From assembly GCF_907164915.1 (NCBI RefSeq), contig NC_061865.1, positions 52,348,587-52,412,586 on the forward strand: 64,000 nt of DNA, written 5' to 3'. This document shows positions 1-12,899 of the stretch, in pieces. The DNA is from Impatiens glandulifera. Lineage: Eukaryota; Streptophyta; Magnoliopsida; Ericales; Balsaminaceae. The notes beneath the pieces were generated by a model. The model did no database searches, was not told where the DNA came from, and saw nothing but the letters and a program-made list of their open reading frames with translations. The position numbers and the translations under genes are program-made. How positions within the stretch are numbered: the first letter of the stretch is position 1; every line of letters starts with the position of its first letter.

Positions 1-1357
1 ACATAGATTTCAGGTTTAATAGAACTTTCAATTTTTTTAATATGAAGTTTACTGTTATTTGGTGCTAATAATGCAGCCATGATGGCAGTGGCAGACCTGA
101 AAGGGTTTGGGATGTAAAATCATCCACTCTCCTGTAGTAGCTTTGTCAAAGTAGAATGTATGCACTGGTTTGTTTAGACAATATGTGGGGCAAGTTCAAA
201 TATATAATTGTTAACTTCGATTCTCACTGAAAACACCAAATTGAAGTGTTTTTATGTGCTAATCTCCCCGACAATAGTCGGGTGAGTAAAAAGCTCGTAT
301 AGAGACTAGTTACAGAAACAAATTCCAAAAGGGATGAATATCCAAAACATATTTTGAGTTTAACTTAGTAGGATAGTGGGTTAGTAGCCTACTAACTTAA
401 TTTACTAACTGACATACTACAATACCACATACTATTACTAATTACCATACTACCAAGACACAAGAAATACTTGTTTTCACAAGTTTCATCTAGTGTGTGT
501 GAGGTGTAGTTTTGTTAGTACTAATGTTACTTTTGTTGATCTGTAAACATTCTTTATTTTCCATTTTCAATAAAGGAAAATCTCGTAAACAAAATGCAGA
601 GAAACAATTCAGGGGATGTTGCGAGTCTCCATCTGGACAACCTCGGATTGGGCCGGTATAAGTGAACAGTTCAGATTGGTTTGAATATACAAAACCTCCC
701 CATTGATTAAAGGTTTGTCTATGATAACATAGCTTTCTTTCACCCTGTTTCATCTTGTCACTTTTTTTTATTCCTTTGATTGTCATAATAGTTAATAAAT
801 GCGACTAGGATAAGTATTCTATTTTTAAGTGCTATGTGTAAAGGCCCACTAATAACTTACTTACTCATATGATACAAAAGTTGGTTAATCATTAGGTTAA
901 GGCATCATATATTAGGTGAAGGCAGAACTAACTAGTTACTATTTCTTATTGTTAGAGCCCACCATCTTGTTTTGAGGTAGTATGCCTTAACTTTTTCAAG
1001 ACATGTGGTTGAACAATTACTTTCTTTATTTAATTGATAGACCTAACACATCATGAAATCTTATCTTTAATTACAAAAAATTTATAGGTGATAATTTTGT
1101 TTACTAATTTGTGTATGACCAACTGAGATCCATTAGTCGTACCTCGGTTCGAGAAGAAACACTAAAAGTGTAAAACAACTTAGGTGGGAATTTCCAAAGG
1201 AGAATGAAGCAATCACAAGACATGAAACACAATGATATTTCTTACAACCAAATAGGAATTTTTGAAAATAAAAAACTATTGTCTCGTTACTTTGGACCAT
1301 TTATTACTACTAACAACTAAAGTTACATGATAAAGCAAAGATTTCAAATGTGTTTCA
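1..1357. other. Intergenic AT-rich stretch, no gene supported
   Basis: AT-rich DNA with stops in all frames. The longest open frame (490-786, minus, 98 codons) shows no family motif, has low-complexity ends and no splice context, so it is not called as a gene. A short tRNA-like segment near 1110-1150, with a GGTTCGA-type B box, may be a decayed SINE but is too weak to call. Confidence 0.5.
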
Positions 1358-1905
1358 TGTAAGCATGGTAATGGGTACTCGTATATTCGTGGGCACTCGA
1401 TGGTCGGGTTCGAATATTTTAAATCGTGTTCAGGGATGGGAGTGAAAAAGATTACCCGAACCTGGTTCGGGGTCGGTTTGATACCCGAAATATATATATA
1501 TCATTACAACCTAAATAATTATTCATACCCATACTTCATTCACATTATTTTATTTTTCTTCCTCGTAATTCTTAATTTTATTTTTTCAATAACAAAATGT
1601 TTTCTTTACTCATTCTTCACTTTTTATTTTTAAGTTTGAAATTTTTTAAACATTTTTCAACATTCTCTCTAATTTTTGTTGAACTAACAAAATTGTTAAA
1701 ATTTTCATCTTCTACAACATAAGAAATATTATTATTTGTGCTTCTAATATTTAGTATATTTAAAAACTATTAAATATAAATTCATATTTTAATCGTGTAA
1801 CGGGATATTTGTTGGTGATTGAGTACCCGATAAATCGGGGTTGGGATTCAAATAGAGATACCCGTCGGGTTCTAATAGTAAAACTAAAGTCGGGTCTTTC
1901 AAATT
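1358..1905 (+). mobile_element. Decayed hAT-type MITE relic, relative of the 55649-56639 element
   Basis: The left part reads like a mutated copy of the intact element's start: GCATGGTAATGGGTACTCG here against GGGATGGCAATGGGTACCCG there. The right part carries the same ordered motifs (GAGTACCCGATAAATCGGGG, then GATACCCGTCGGG, then TCGGGT). The final inverted repeat and a clean target duplication are not visible, so the copy is truncated or decayed at its right end. No coding sequence is seen inside. Confidence 0.6.
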
Positions 1906-4745
1906 TCTTAATTTAGTTTTAATAGTTTAGGGTACCTTAACTAAGTACCAAGGATGATTTTTGTGGAGGAATGGTAAGCAAGCAATATCTATTTGAATTC
2001 TGAAATCTCACTCACCCATAAATTAGGTCTAGATACACATTCTAAATAAAGCAACCAAACATTGGAATAACAATAAATAATACCATAGTTGATGAATTGA
2101 GTATATTTGGAAACTTAAATTCCGTGAATGTTTTCATTGGTCACCAATATAAATGTTCTCTTTTCCTATTTGGTATATGTAAGAGTGTTTAAATGATTTT
2201 TTTGAATATGATCCATATTATTTTTTGAAAAATAATTATATATTTTCCACCTGAAGAGAATAATTGAAAGTGGTTGCAGGCCGTCAAATGAGATGCCTTT
2301 TCCAATTTGAACCATTATCTAAAAAGTCAACTCTTTTCTCTTCCCCCCACCACTTTACAGTTTGCAAAAAGTCCATTTTCTATTTTTTTATTTTATTTTA
2401 TTACCTTATTCCCCCACTTGGCCACTATCTTGCGCTGCCCGCTCCATTTTTGAGAAGTTATCCGTTGCTTGCTTTTCTTACGTCTTCACCACTCAAAGGC
2501 TCTTTCAAAGAAACATAAATATTTTAATTGTTTTTTAATCCTAATTTCTGTTATACAAGATATATATTTTTTTTAAGTTCTCTTCCTGCAAAGCTTTAAC
2601 TTTAGTATAGAAACGATTTTTTAACTTCATTTTCAAACGACGATGTATATGCTAGTGTTATTTTCAGACAACGATGTTACAGACTAAGACGACAGAGAAC
2701 TTGTTACTCTATCTCGTTCATATTTAGATATTAGATAAGAGAACTTGTTACTCTATCTCGTTCATATTTAGATATTAGATATTGTATATTTGTATTGTGT
2801 TTTCAAAATTATTTCTAAAAATAAAAAACAAATATATTGAGGAAATAAAAGTTTATTATAATTATATAATTAAAATGTTAATAATAAGATAGAGATTACA
2901 AAATATAAAATACAGTTATACTTAATTTACAATAAAGAATGGATATTTTTTTTATTTTTTTTTAGTGAGAATGAATTTATGGTTTTAATTTTTTTATAAA
3001 ATAAAAATTATTCATTTGTTTTTATTTTGTATCAATTAAAATGTTTTATTATTTTAAATAAAAATAAATTTATAAATAATAATTATACACATACAATATG
3101 TATATGAAACAATATGCATATTTGGGAGGGAATTTGGGAAAGATGACAATAATTTGTTACTATATCACGGTTGAAAATGGATAAAGAGAATAGAGAAATT
3201 TTGTTATTTTTTTGGACAATTAAGATCATTTTTCGCTCGTTCCTTCCTTATATTTCCTCTATTAATCCTTTCTCTTTTTATATATAAATATGTTAAAAGT
3301 TGAATATTAACTTAAATTGTTTTTTTAGGGTTTGACTGTTAGTTGCTCATGTACATGATAGTAACAAGAACTAATTATAATTTACTAAAGATAAGATTAA
3401 AAAAAACAGGTGCGCATGTTAAGCATAGATTAAGTGGGAATATAGAATTAGAATACAAGATAGAAAGACCACTCTCCACTATAGACCTAATCCACATTAA
3501 TTCATTCCTTTCTCACACACTAAATGTATTATCCATTTTTATTTTATTATTATTAGTGGCATCTCTGTATAAAATTATAAATAAATAAAAATAATTCAAT
3601 AATTAATTAATACCCTTTTAGTGCATAATAACATATTTTGAGTTGTCTTAACCTTTTTTTTTATTTGTACTGATTTTTATTTTGAATAATATAAGGACCC
3701 ATTCTTAATTCTTAAATAACTACAATATTGTATTTCCACAATAAAAAAATATTTTTCTTTGTGACTAATTCATTCAACATTTAAATATATTTAATAATAT
3801 TTGTTCATTTTTATTTGTTTTTAGTGATATTTTATTCGGTAAAACAAGAGTAAAAATATATTATACAATTGTGGCTTATTCACTCCTTGTATATGTCGAA
3901 TCAAACTAGATATTAGCTTGTTTGATAAGAAAAAAAAAGAAGATAGAATTCGTCTACAAGCGAAATATTTGACGCCTTAAAAGGTTATTTAATAATTTGT
4001 TCCAAGCATCTAACCAGTTACGACAATTTTTGTTTTCCTTTCCATGCATTTGGCCGCTACCATTGGTCTACGATCTCAATAATCTAAGGGTTTTTCAAAC
4101 TCCATCAATCAATCGCATTTGAAGACTTGTAATAAAATTATTGAAAATTGCACGATGACTTCGCCTCTAGACTGCTAGAGACCAATTCATAAAAAATGTA
4201 AACCGAGATCTCCAAATCCCACATACGAAGCTAAAACACCTGATTTACGAATCAATCAAATGAGCCACAAACCAAAGACTATTTCAAAAGCATCCTAATC
4301 ATATTTTTTTTAACCATCAAATCATTTATTAATTTAACAAAATTACTAAAATACTCTTATTTTATTTTGAATTTTGTAAGTTCAAATTATCAAATTGGTT
4401 CTTTATTAGGGTCCAAATTTCAGACTTATTTTTTCAAATATCACAATTGATTTAACGCTTTCCAACTCCATTTTTATTATTTACGTTACATTTATAAATA
4501 AATAAAATATTAACTTTATAAAAATTTAATTACTGAAAATTTCAACTAAATTGACTGATGATTAAAAAAATCACTAAAATCCAAATAATGATTTTTGTTT
4601 TTTCAAAATCAAACAAGATCTGATGCTGTCTAGTAATGCCTCTGACTTTTTAAAGTTGTAAAAAACTCTTTCTCTTTCTCTTTCTCTCAAAGAGTTGGTG
4701 CTCATTTTTAGCTCTGACTTTCTGGTTCATGCTTGAAGGAAAAAG
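1906..4745. other. Intergenic stretch upstream of the Nudix gene
   Basis: AT-rich sequence with long T and A runs. It includes one perfect 44-bp tandem duplication, listed separately. The last 80 bases (about 4660-4745) become CT-rich with TTTCTCTTTCTC runs and look like the 5' leader of the Nudix gene. No other gene is supported. Confidence 0.5.
2694..2781. repeat. Perfect 44-bp tandem duplication
   Basis: Two adjacent copies (2694-2737 and 2738-2781) begin AGAGAACTTGTTACTC and end ATATTAGATA. They are identical over the unit, which suggests a recent local duplication. Confidence 0.85.
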
Positions 4746-5790
4746 ATGGAAGATTTACCATCTGGGTATCGCCCAAATGTTGGCGTTTGTCTCATCAATT
4801 CAAACGATCAGGTTTTTCATTTCTCCAATTTAGCAATTTCTCATTACTAATCACACCTTTCATTCAAAACCAACAACACTTCTGTTTCAGATTTGATTCC
4901 TTTCTCTTCTTTGCTCTGTTTCAAAACATGGAACAATCGAATTCATTTGTTTCTACTGTTATATCTGTTCATCATTTTTCAGGTTTTTGTAGCTTCTAGA
5001 TTGAATGTTCCAGGAGCATGGCAAATGCCTCAGGTTTAAATCCCATCCCATCTAATCTAATCTAATCTAAACCCTTTTCTTCTAAACCCTAATTTCACAA
5101 CTTGTCAACTGAAATTATAGGGAGGAATTGAAGATGATGAAGATCCAAAATCTGCTGCAATGAGAGCTTTGCGTGAAGAAACTGGCATAACCTCTACTGA
5201 AATAGTATCTGAGGTTACTTCAATTCCTTTATATTCATTCTCCTCTCAATTTAAAACATGGGTCTCAAAAAAGTTTTCATTTTTCAAGATTATACCAATG
5301 ATTATTACTCAATTTTGAATAGGTCCCAAAATGGATTACTTATGATTTCCCACCTGCTGTGAAGACCAAAGTGAACCGTCTTTGGGGTGGTGAATGGCAT
5401 GGCCAGGCTCAAAAATGGTCAGTTCTTAAACTGTAACAAATTATGTATGATCAAATTTTCAGGTTATTGAATCTTGACATAATTGAAATTATAGGTACCT
5501 TATGAGGTTAATGAGTAACGATGAAAGTGAGATTAACTTAGCCAATGGAGAAGCAGATGCTGGTTTCTCGGATTGGAAATGGGTTAGTCCCGAAGAGGTT
5601 GTTGAACAGGTAAATTTAGTTTCACAACTTTCATACGATGTTTAACCGAAATAGAATTAACTAATTGTATTTGTAATTGAAATAGGCGGTAGAGTACAAG
5701 AGACCTTTGTACGAGGAAGTGATGAGAACCTTCGAAACATACTTCGCTGGAACCGCCAAAGCGGCTAAATGCCTATCCACGAAATGGTGA
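4746..5790 (+). CDS. NUDT25: Nudix hydrolase 25-like, dinucleoside polyphosphate (Ap4A) hydrolase, 174 aa, six exons
   Basis: Exons are 4746-4811, 4983-5033, 5121-5213, 5323-5417, 5495-5609 and 5686-5790, all with GT-AG borders and consistent phase, giving 174 residues against about 175 for Arabidopsis NUDT25. The chosen ATG opens MEDLPSGYRPNVGV, the conserved N-terminus of this family. The Nudix box occupies residues 40-62 (GGIEDDEDPKSAAM followed by RALREETGI). Other family signatures are WGGEWHGQAQKW, DWKWVSPEEVVEQAVEYKRP and the C-terminal AAKCLSTKW. The family (known from Arabidopsis, and related to bacterial RppH) splits diadenosine polyphosphates to mononucleotides. One oddity is Ala55 where the Nudix consensus REUXEEXGU has its first glutamate. 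The remaining pair E58-E59 is kept. Identification is firm; full activity is not certain. Confidence 0.93.
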
Positions 5791-7372
5791 ACATTGTTGA
5801 GAAAACGTATACACAACAAGTGTAGTTTTTTTTTTTGTGTGTAAATGTGTGGTATGGTTCAGACAATAATCAAGATGTGGTGTTCCTTAATTCATTGCAA
5901 TAAGTGTAGTTTTTTTATTATTAGTAGGAAAGTTGTACATATGGTTTGTTTTATTAAATGAGAAATAAGTCTATAAGCACATTAGAAAATATTATTTTTA
6001 ATGAATTTTGTAATTGTTTACAAGATTAAGGTTAGACTGTGAATGCATAAAAATGGAAAATTAGCCTAGGCCCAAATTAGCTAGAGTCTATTCATAAGAG
6101 GAGAAATATATTAGATCAATTGATGCATGTTATGGGCCCCTTGCCAGACTAATCATAAGAGAAGAGAAATAGGCCTAGGACCAAATAATACAATCTACTT
6201 GGGCTATTCAAACAAGGACATATGAAGAAAAAAAAAAAATTAATCCCTAAACCCTATAGCTAGAGTAGAGACCTCTTGCGTTTGCGTGCTTACTTCATTT
6301 TTTGCCTTACAATTTTTTTTTTTTTTGAATTGCTTGGACAATTTACGATATCGGAGCTGGATTAGGATTTGAAATCTATACGAGTTAATTTCTTTTACAA
6401 AATTTGTGTGGTCTACAACTATAATAATATAAGCAAACAACCAAAGTAACTTAGATTCTATGGGTCATTCGGGCTAGTTTCTTTTATCGTTTTTCTGAAT
6501 GATTTAAGAATATCGTTCTTTTTTGTTTTGTTAAGTGAAAGTAACTTATTCACATGACACTTTTAAAGTACTTCCTCTTGTGGGATGATTTTTTGAAGTA
6601 TGTGTCCTTCATCCAATTTTTCTATTTCTTTTTAGAGAAAGAAAGAGAGAATTAATATGACACCCAACTGTTATGGTCCTGTTTAAACTCAAAGCAAGCT
6701 TTCAATTTTTTCAGGTCGATAGAATCTTTGAGTTACCTTTGGAAGAACTCGTTGAGACTTGAGAGGGTCAAAATAGTTAATTATCACTCCAAATTTATTT
6801 CAAGACCTTGATGATTTCGCATGCAAATCTCCTTTGACGACTTAACACTTCGACTGATCATCACTATTTATCTCCTTCGAGGACTTAAAACTTCGACTAT
6901 GTCATCAACACGGCATCAACCATGTCCGAACGTTTTATTAGTTAGTCATAAATATTATCAGAATTTTATTTGTTCTCTTTTAATTATTTTTGCTCAAATT
7001 TTAGTTATAATGCCTGGTTGTGTAGTATCTTCTGCTACCATAATTTTTTTTATTGGTTTAGATTGTTATGAGAAATATTATCTATATTGAAGAAAAGAAG
7101 GAAATCTTGATTAGCATTTTATAAAGGATTCCTATTGTAGCTGCAAACTAAATAAATAACTCCCATAATTTTTCAAACAGAAACCTCAACATAAAATATT
7201 ATAAGTTAATAAGTAAATATATGTTAGTATCTCTAGTAATAGTAAATTAGTAATCCATAAACCTTGCCTACTCCATCTATAATCTTTATCCTTTAATATA
7301 TTACTTTCCTCTTAACATTTCTCTAGTATGAATTATATTATAATATGAGCACAAATATGTTTAACTTGAATT
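5791..7372. other. Convergent intergenic stretch between the Nudix and HD-Zip genes
   Basis: Contains the 3' untranslated region of the Nudix gene (T-rich, then AATAAG-type sequences) and the presumed 3' flank of the minus-strand HD-Zip gene. Segment 6625-6790 weakly resembles the SINE-like copies listed elsewhere (GACACC with a following TTTAAACT and a T-rich left edge). The short open frames here have no recognisable domain. Confidence 0.45.
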
Positions 7373-10300
7373 CTAGCAAGCAGCTGAAGGATGACGGGTC
7401 GGGAACATCTGGGCTTTATCCGACAAGGTCCTGTTGATGTCGCTCGAGGCATTGGCTGCAGTTGTGGTGGCGGTGACTCGCTCGCACCGGGGGCACATGG
7501 AGAGGGTGCCAGCCGACATTGGCTCGCAGCTGTTGGGTGGCGGCGCCACCCTCAAAGCCCGAAGCTCCTCCACCTCCTTCCGGAGCAACTTGTTTTGCTC
7601 GGTTAAAGACCCGAACCACCTTTTTAAGTACTCACATTCTATTTCTGTTTGCTTTAGCTTACTCCTGCTCAGCATTTTTATTATGTTTAGAATAACAATA
7701 ATAATAATAATTTCTATTTTTGTAAAAAGGACATGAGTGCATAATTGAGGCATACATGGAAATAAATGACATGAATATAAATTAATTGTCCTGACAATAA
7801 CAAGTACTGGTGATGCTGAGTTACAACTACCAAATTAATTATTATTTATTTCTATTTAATTATAAATAGTGTGGAAAAAGAATTTATAAAGTTGGCTTTA
7901 TGTAATTAATTAGGGTTTATAAGGCACTCAACATCAAGGAAAAGGGATTTGGCTAACCAATATTTACTCACATTCATATATAGTAGGGGGGCTAAAATTA
8001 GAACAAGAATCACTTTATTGTATAAAGAATGTGTGTTTTCTTTTTTAGCAAGAACAAATAATTGGTGAGCATACATTTATTTCACTTAGGTCTAGAAGAA
8101 GATTTATGGAGGTGGCTAACATGACCGACTCATGTGTACGCGAGTAGTGATTTCGTGATTGACTCGTTTCCTTCCTATGTAGAGGGAACTATTCTTCAAA
8201 TTTCACGTTACCACACTAATCAAATCAAACATTCTCGAAAATACAAGGTTAAACAACAACAACAAAAGGTTTACCATCAACAATTTTGATTCTAATAAAA
8301 AACACTTGTAGACTAAAGTAGGGTCATGACAATTATTCCCATAAGAATTAGTCAATATACATGCTTGAGACATCTTGACCATGAAAAACGAGGATCAACT
8401 CTGGCAAAGTTTTAACAAATCTTTTTGTTAAAGTTTCAACTATCATAACTATACATAAATTCTTTGTTTGCACCAACTCAAGTGATGCATTAATAACTCC
8501 CTTAAATCTCGGGGTTTAAGAGATCAAATATCACGAGTTACATTATATTAAAATAGAGGTTAGTTTCTTTTTGTATTAAACGGATTCAAAAGTGACCTTC
8601 TCAAATTCCGCCTCAAGTTTTGTTAATAGAAACTAAAACATTTTGGCATTATGGTTGAGTTGTTTATATCCAAATAACTATTTTTGGAAATGTTTTGACA
8701 ACATTAATTGTTAATTATTAATATAATTATAAACTAAACCTACTTTAACTTACCAACTTTATCATTTGAAAAGAACATAACATTTATTTATTATTCAAAT
8801 TTAAATTTTGAAGAAAAAACAAGTTATTCTATTTAAATTTAAAACGTGTTTACTGAAAAAAGAATTATGGTTATAAAAAGATTAATTATTCCTTCTAAGT
8901 TGCCTATTGAATTGAATAAGGTTATAAAATAAAATAAGCCAAGTTATTCCAAAAATAGTAATAGAATATATAATTTGTGAAGAGTACGATAAGAAAAGAT
9001 ATGGAAAAAGATATTTTTATTTGGTCCCCACATATAATAATTATAATTAATTATATAAAGAATTAATTAATTAATTTATTTAGTATATTAAAATACCTGG
9101 CTCTCCTATTTTGAAACCACACCTCCACTTGCCTCGGCTTCACCATCAGCTTCATTGCCAATGTTTCCTTTTGTTTCTGTAAGTATTAATTAATTTAATT
9201 AATTAATTAATGCAATAATTGTGTTTTCTTTTAAAAAATATAAATTAAAAATCTGGCGTAAGAAACAAACAAACCAATTAATAAGAAAAAAAAAAAAGTA
9301 GAATTTAAATCTATAATTAGACATTTCTTGGGAATTAATTATTGAACTTAAAATAGACCATTCGATTATTGGAGTGTACATATCAATCAACTTCGAACAA
9401 CCGTATGGTGTCCAAATCTTTTTTTTTGAAAAATTCATTATTATTAATTTATTATTATTATTATTATCATTTCTTTGACTTTAACATTTTATTCTAACAG
9501 AAGAGAGATAAAAAGCCATCTCTCTACCCACATTTCTACCTCATTTGATGTTGGTTATTTTTTTTCTTTTATTGAATTATTGAATTTGTTAATTAAAATA
9601 TAATTTACTTAATTTAATAAAAAAACATCACAATAATTTTAATCAATTAAAAACTTAAATAACCCATTTTAGAATAAAACACATTTTTTTTAACAATAAT
9701 ACAAACATCATACAAGCTCTAAAAATAGTGTTTGATATTAGTTATTTGAAAGTTTTAAAAATTATTTTATTAGTTGATTTTTTTTATTTAAAATTTATAA
9801 AAATAAAATAAAATATTTTTATTAATAAATTAAGTGATTTAATAATTAAAAAATATATATTAGAATGATTGAATTTTGAAAATTAATTAAAAAAACAAAT
9901 CAAAATTAAACAACCCCAACTTAGTTTTTCATTCTATTCATCTATCAAAATAATTTATTTTATTTTTATAAAATTTAAATAAAAAAATATTATAATAATT
10001 CAAACTGCTTAAAAATCCAAATAATATACTTTTTCAATCTAAAAAAATATTCCCTTTTTCAAAAGAAATTAACAAAATCCTAAATAATTCAACATCAATC
10101 AAGCTCTAATCCTTTCTATCTGAGTTAATTATAAACATGTTAATATTGAAGTTATAAAAAAGTTGGATTTTTTAAACACAAATAAAAAAACAATGAATTA
10201 TAATTAAAAAAAATTAATATTTAAAATAGAAATAGTGAATTAAATAATCCGAATCAAACAAGGCCTTATCAAAAACAAAAAAACAAAAATCAAACAAAAC

Positions 10301-10883
10301 CTAATGTCCTAAATGTCTTGAACTTTTCTCTTAAGGAAAAACATAATGTCGTGAAATGGGAATAATTAAAAAGTGTACCTTTTCAATTTTTTTTTTTCCA
10401 AATAATTCAAAATATCAAAAACCAATATTAAGGTTTAGTTTGATTTAGTTTATAATAAGAAAACAAGATTATATATAGGATCATGACTACTCACTGGATT
10501 TAAGGTATGATTTTGTTGAAAACTTTCTTCAAGAAGTCTAGATTGTTCTTTCGTCAGCCGGAGTTTCTTCCACGGCGGTCCTCCGCCGGCGCCGGCGTTA
10601 GTATCATCATCGTCGTCAACACATTCCTCCTCTCCCACTCCTCCTCTTGTAGGAACTTGATTTATGTCCAAATCTCTCACAAAACTAGTCCCTATAAATA
10701 AATACAAAGATTGGTACAATTAAATTAAGAAAAAAAAGGTGGTCTTATGATTTGATCTAAAATTTTATTAAAGAGTGATTTTCAAAAAAGAACTTATAAT
10801 AGATAGAGAGAGTTACCAGTAGAAAAACCAGGCATGGAGATGGATAAATCTAGGTTAGAAGGGTTTGTGGGCAAACCCGCCAT
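7373..10883 (-). CDS. ATHB17-like: HD-Zip class II homeodomain-leucine zipper transcription factor, ATHB17/ATHB18-like, 211 aa, four exons
   Basis: Minus-strand exons in order are 10883-10817, 10691-10495, 9176-9097 and 7664-7373, with GT-AG borders and matching phases, giving 211 residues. Seen: an EAR-like LDLSI (residues 11-15) in the [11 protein letters not shown] context typical of ATHB17; an acidic run at 48-52; a homeodomain at about 62-118 with WFQNRRAR (108-115); a leucine zipper with L128, L135, L142 and L149; and CPRCE (172-176). CPRCE rather than CPSCE is shared with ATHB17/18. Class II proteins bind CAAT(C/G)ATTG-like sites and mostly repress transcription in the nucleus. The start is the ATG opening [10 protein letters not shown], which aligns with the ATHB17 core start; a longer N-terminus is possible. 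Introns 2 (1318 bp) and 3 (1432 bp) are long, AT-rich and show no other gene. One oddity is Trp63 where relatives have Arg in RKKLRL. Confidence 0.92.
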
Positions 10884-11025
10884 GGGAGGAGAAGATTGAA
10901 GAAGATGAAGATGAGAGAGAGAAGAGAGGGAGGGGAAAGAAGAGATAGAGGGGACAGAAAGAAATTAATACTTGAGCTTTTCTGGTATAGGTTTTTGGCA
11001 AAGATGGAAAAAAAAAATTAAAATT
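10884..11025 (-). promoter_or_regulatory. Pyrimidine-rich 5' leader of the HD-Zip gene
   Basis: Read on the minus strand, the stretch just before the ATG is almost entirely C and T (runs such as CCCCTCCCTCTCTTCTCTCT), typical of a plant 5' leader near the transcription start. No clear TATA box is assigned. A G-box (ACACGTGT) lies further upstream near 12171. Confidence 0.5.
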
Positions 11026-12767
11026 AAAAATGAAATTATGATTTAAGAAAAAGAATATTGTAGCACAACCACAACCGACTTATTCAAAATCAGATTATTT
11101 AATAATTATTTTTTAGCTATGGTTCGTTTGGATTATTAAAATAACTTTGAAAGAAAAAAAATATATGATTTGTGATGATTTTGAGGATGTATGTTCTGTA
11201 TGGATATTTTATTTCGGTAAAAAATTAAAGGGTATATATAAATAAAATAAAAAATAGAAGATATTTTAATGTTTTAATTAATGAATTAATTATTTTAATG
11301 AATAAAAAAAAACAAAAAAATGTTATTTTTTAGATTGTTTGAATAACTCAAACCAAACAACTTTAATTTAATTATAATAGAGAAGTTTGGGTTTATTAAA
11401 CTTGGATTATTTAAAAGATATTGAAAGATTATTAATAAAATAAATTTTATTTTTTAAAATAAAAAATATTTTAATATTTTGATTAAAAATTGAGTAGAGT
11501 GAAATTATACTGAATAATAATTGAATTTAGAAAAAATAATTTATCAATAATAAATATATATTTTAAAAAATGATAGTTTAATTAATAAATAATTTGATAG
11601 AAAAAGAAAATTTAGGATATACATGTTGAGTTATTTAAGATGTTTTTTATAATAGTTTTTTAAAATAAGGTTGCTTGATGAAATTTTGTTTGATTTGTGT
11701 TTATTATACTGTATTTTTATATTAAAATTTAAATTAAAAAAAATATTAATATTTTAATTAATGAATTGAATAATTTTTTGAAAAAATAGTAACTTTTTCT
11801 AACTGAGTTAAATATATATTTCGTACACTCAATCAATTTAACCAGATTAGTTAAACATATTATATAGCTTCACTCCAAAATCTTATAAATATTAAAAATA
11901 TTCAGATTTTACTATCACTATATTATAAGTGAAAAACAAATAATTTCATGATTAGAAAAAAAAATAAGACATTTGATATATAAAATGTTTTATAACAAGA
12001 AAATCATTCAATGAAATTATTTAAAAATAATATCCAAAACAAATTTTATTTTTTTACCAAATAAAATGATTAGTTTACTTTTTAATGGAAATTTCCTTAA
12101 AGGCTCTTTACAAAAAATTGGGACAAAAAAAAAGAAAAAAATAGAAAGTAGTGATCCGTCAGATATGCGACACGTGTCTGATTTTTGTAATCTACAGTTC
12201 GTGGCTTACTGTTGAAGGAAGGAAGCCATTGGAGGATTTTATCTGATCAAGTCTTAATTTGTCGGTATATATATATATCAGATAATGTCAGCTGCCCAAA
12301 TCATTATTGGAAAATTCCCATTTTATTTCTTTTTTATTTGAGAAAAAAAATAAATAAATAGGATTGTCATTGTTAAATAAATCATGTAAAAAAAAATATT
12401 ATAATAAATTGGTATGCATGTAATTAGGATGAGTGGGTAGAAAGCAAATTGAATTGTCATTGTTAAAGGTTCATTTAATTAAGACTATATATATTACTAA
12501 TCATTTAATGATATTAATTTATTAATAGCTTCTTTTGCATTAATAACAAGATCAGAAAGATATTCATTTTGGGTCAATTAGAAATAAATTATAGTCATTT
12601 GATTAGATGACCGTTTGTTTTCATATATATTTAAACTTATTTACTCACAACATTTTAACATGTGAACATTATAAATTCTTTAATATGCATGTTATAAAGA
12701 TATGTGAAAATATGTTAGGATATTTGAAGTTGATTCAAATAATAACTTAAACAAAGTTAAAAAATTT
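11026..12767. other. AT-rich upstream flank of the HD-Zip gene
   Basis: Very AT-rich. Several segments (about 11125-11480 and 11640-11800) repeat the phrase TTTAATATTTTGATTAA or close variants next to GTTTGGATTATT-like edges. The same phrase recurs at 9760-10250, 12950-13100, 39190-39310 and 42500-42720, so this is probably a dispersed AT-rich MITE-like repeat whose ends I cannot define. A G-box-containing GCGACACGTGTCTG lies at about 12167-12181. No gene. Confidence 0.4.
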
Positions 12768-12899
12768 CTTCATTTTTTTTTAATAAACGAGAACTAGCAT
12801 ACTCCCACATGTATGGTCCTCATTTTTCGGTGAGAATCGAATTCAGGACTTTTTGATCTATAAGATTTACTATTTCCACCTAAGCACTACGTGGGGCTC
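12768..12899 (-). repeat. tRNA-derived SINE-like copy
   Basis: On the minus strand an A-box-like TAGTGCTTAGGTGG is followed by the B-box-like AATTCGATTCTCACC, then a body ending GTTCTCGTTTATT and a run of A. The arrangement and the 3' end match the copy at 44566-44716. No clean target duplication was found. Confidence 0.5.

Noticed and set aside
490..786. 98-codon minus-strand frame
   Set aside because: No recognisable motif, no splice or promoter context; left as intergenic.
7391..7736. Frames on both strands overlapping HD-Zip exon 4
   Set aside because: Shadows of the GC-richer exon; the true frame is fixed by CPRCE and the leucine zipper.
10507..10701. 64-codon plus-strand frame over HD-Zip exon 2
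   Set aside because: Antisense shadow of the homeodomain exon.
12230..12330. HD-Zip II autoregulatory site upstream of the HD-Zip gene
   Set aside because: AATCATTATTGG only partly resembles CAAT(C/G)ATTG and such words are expected by chance in AT-rich DNA.
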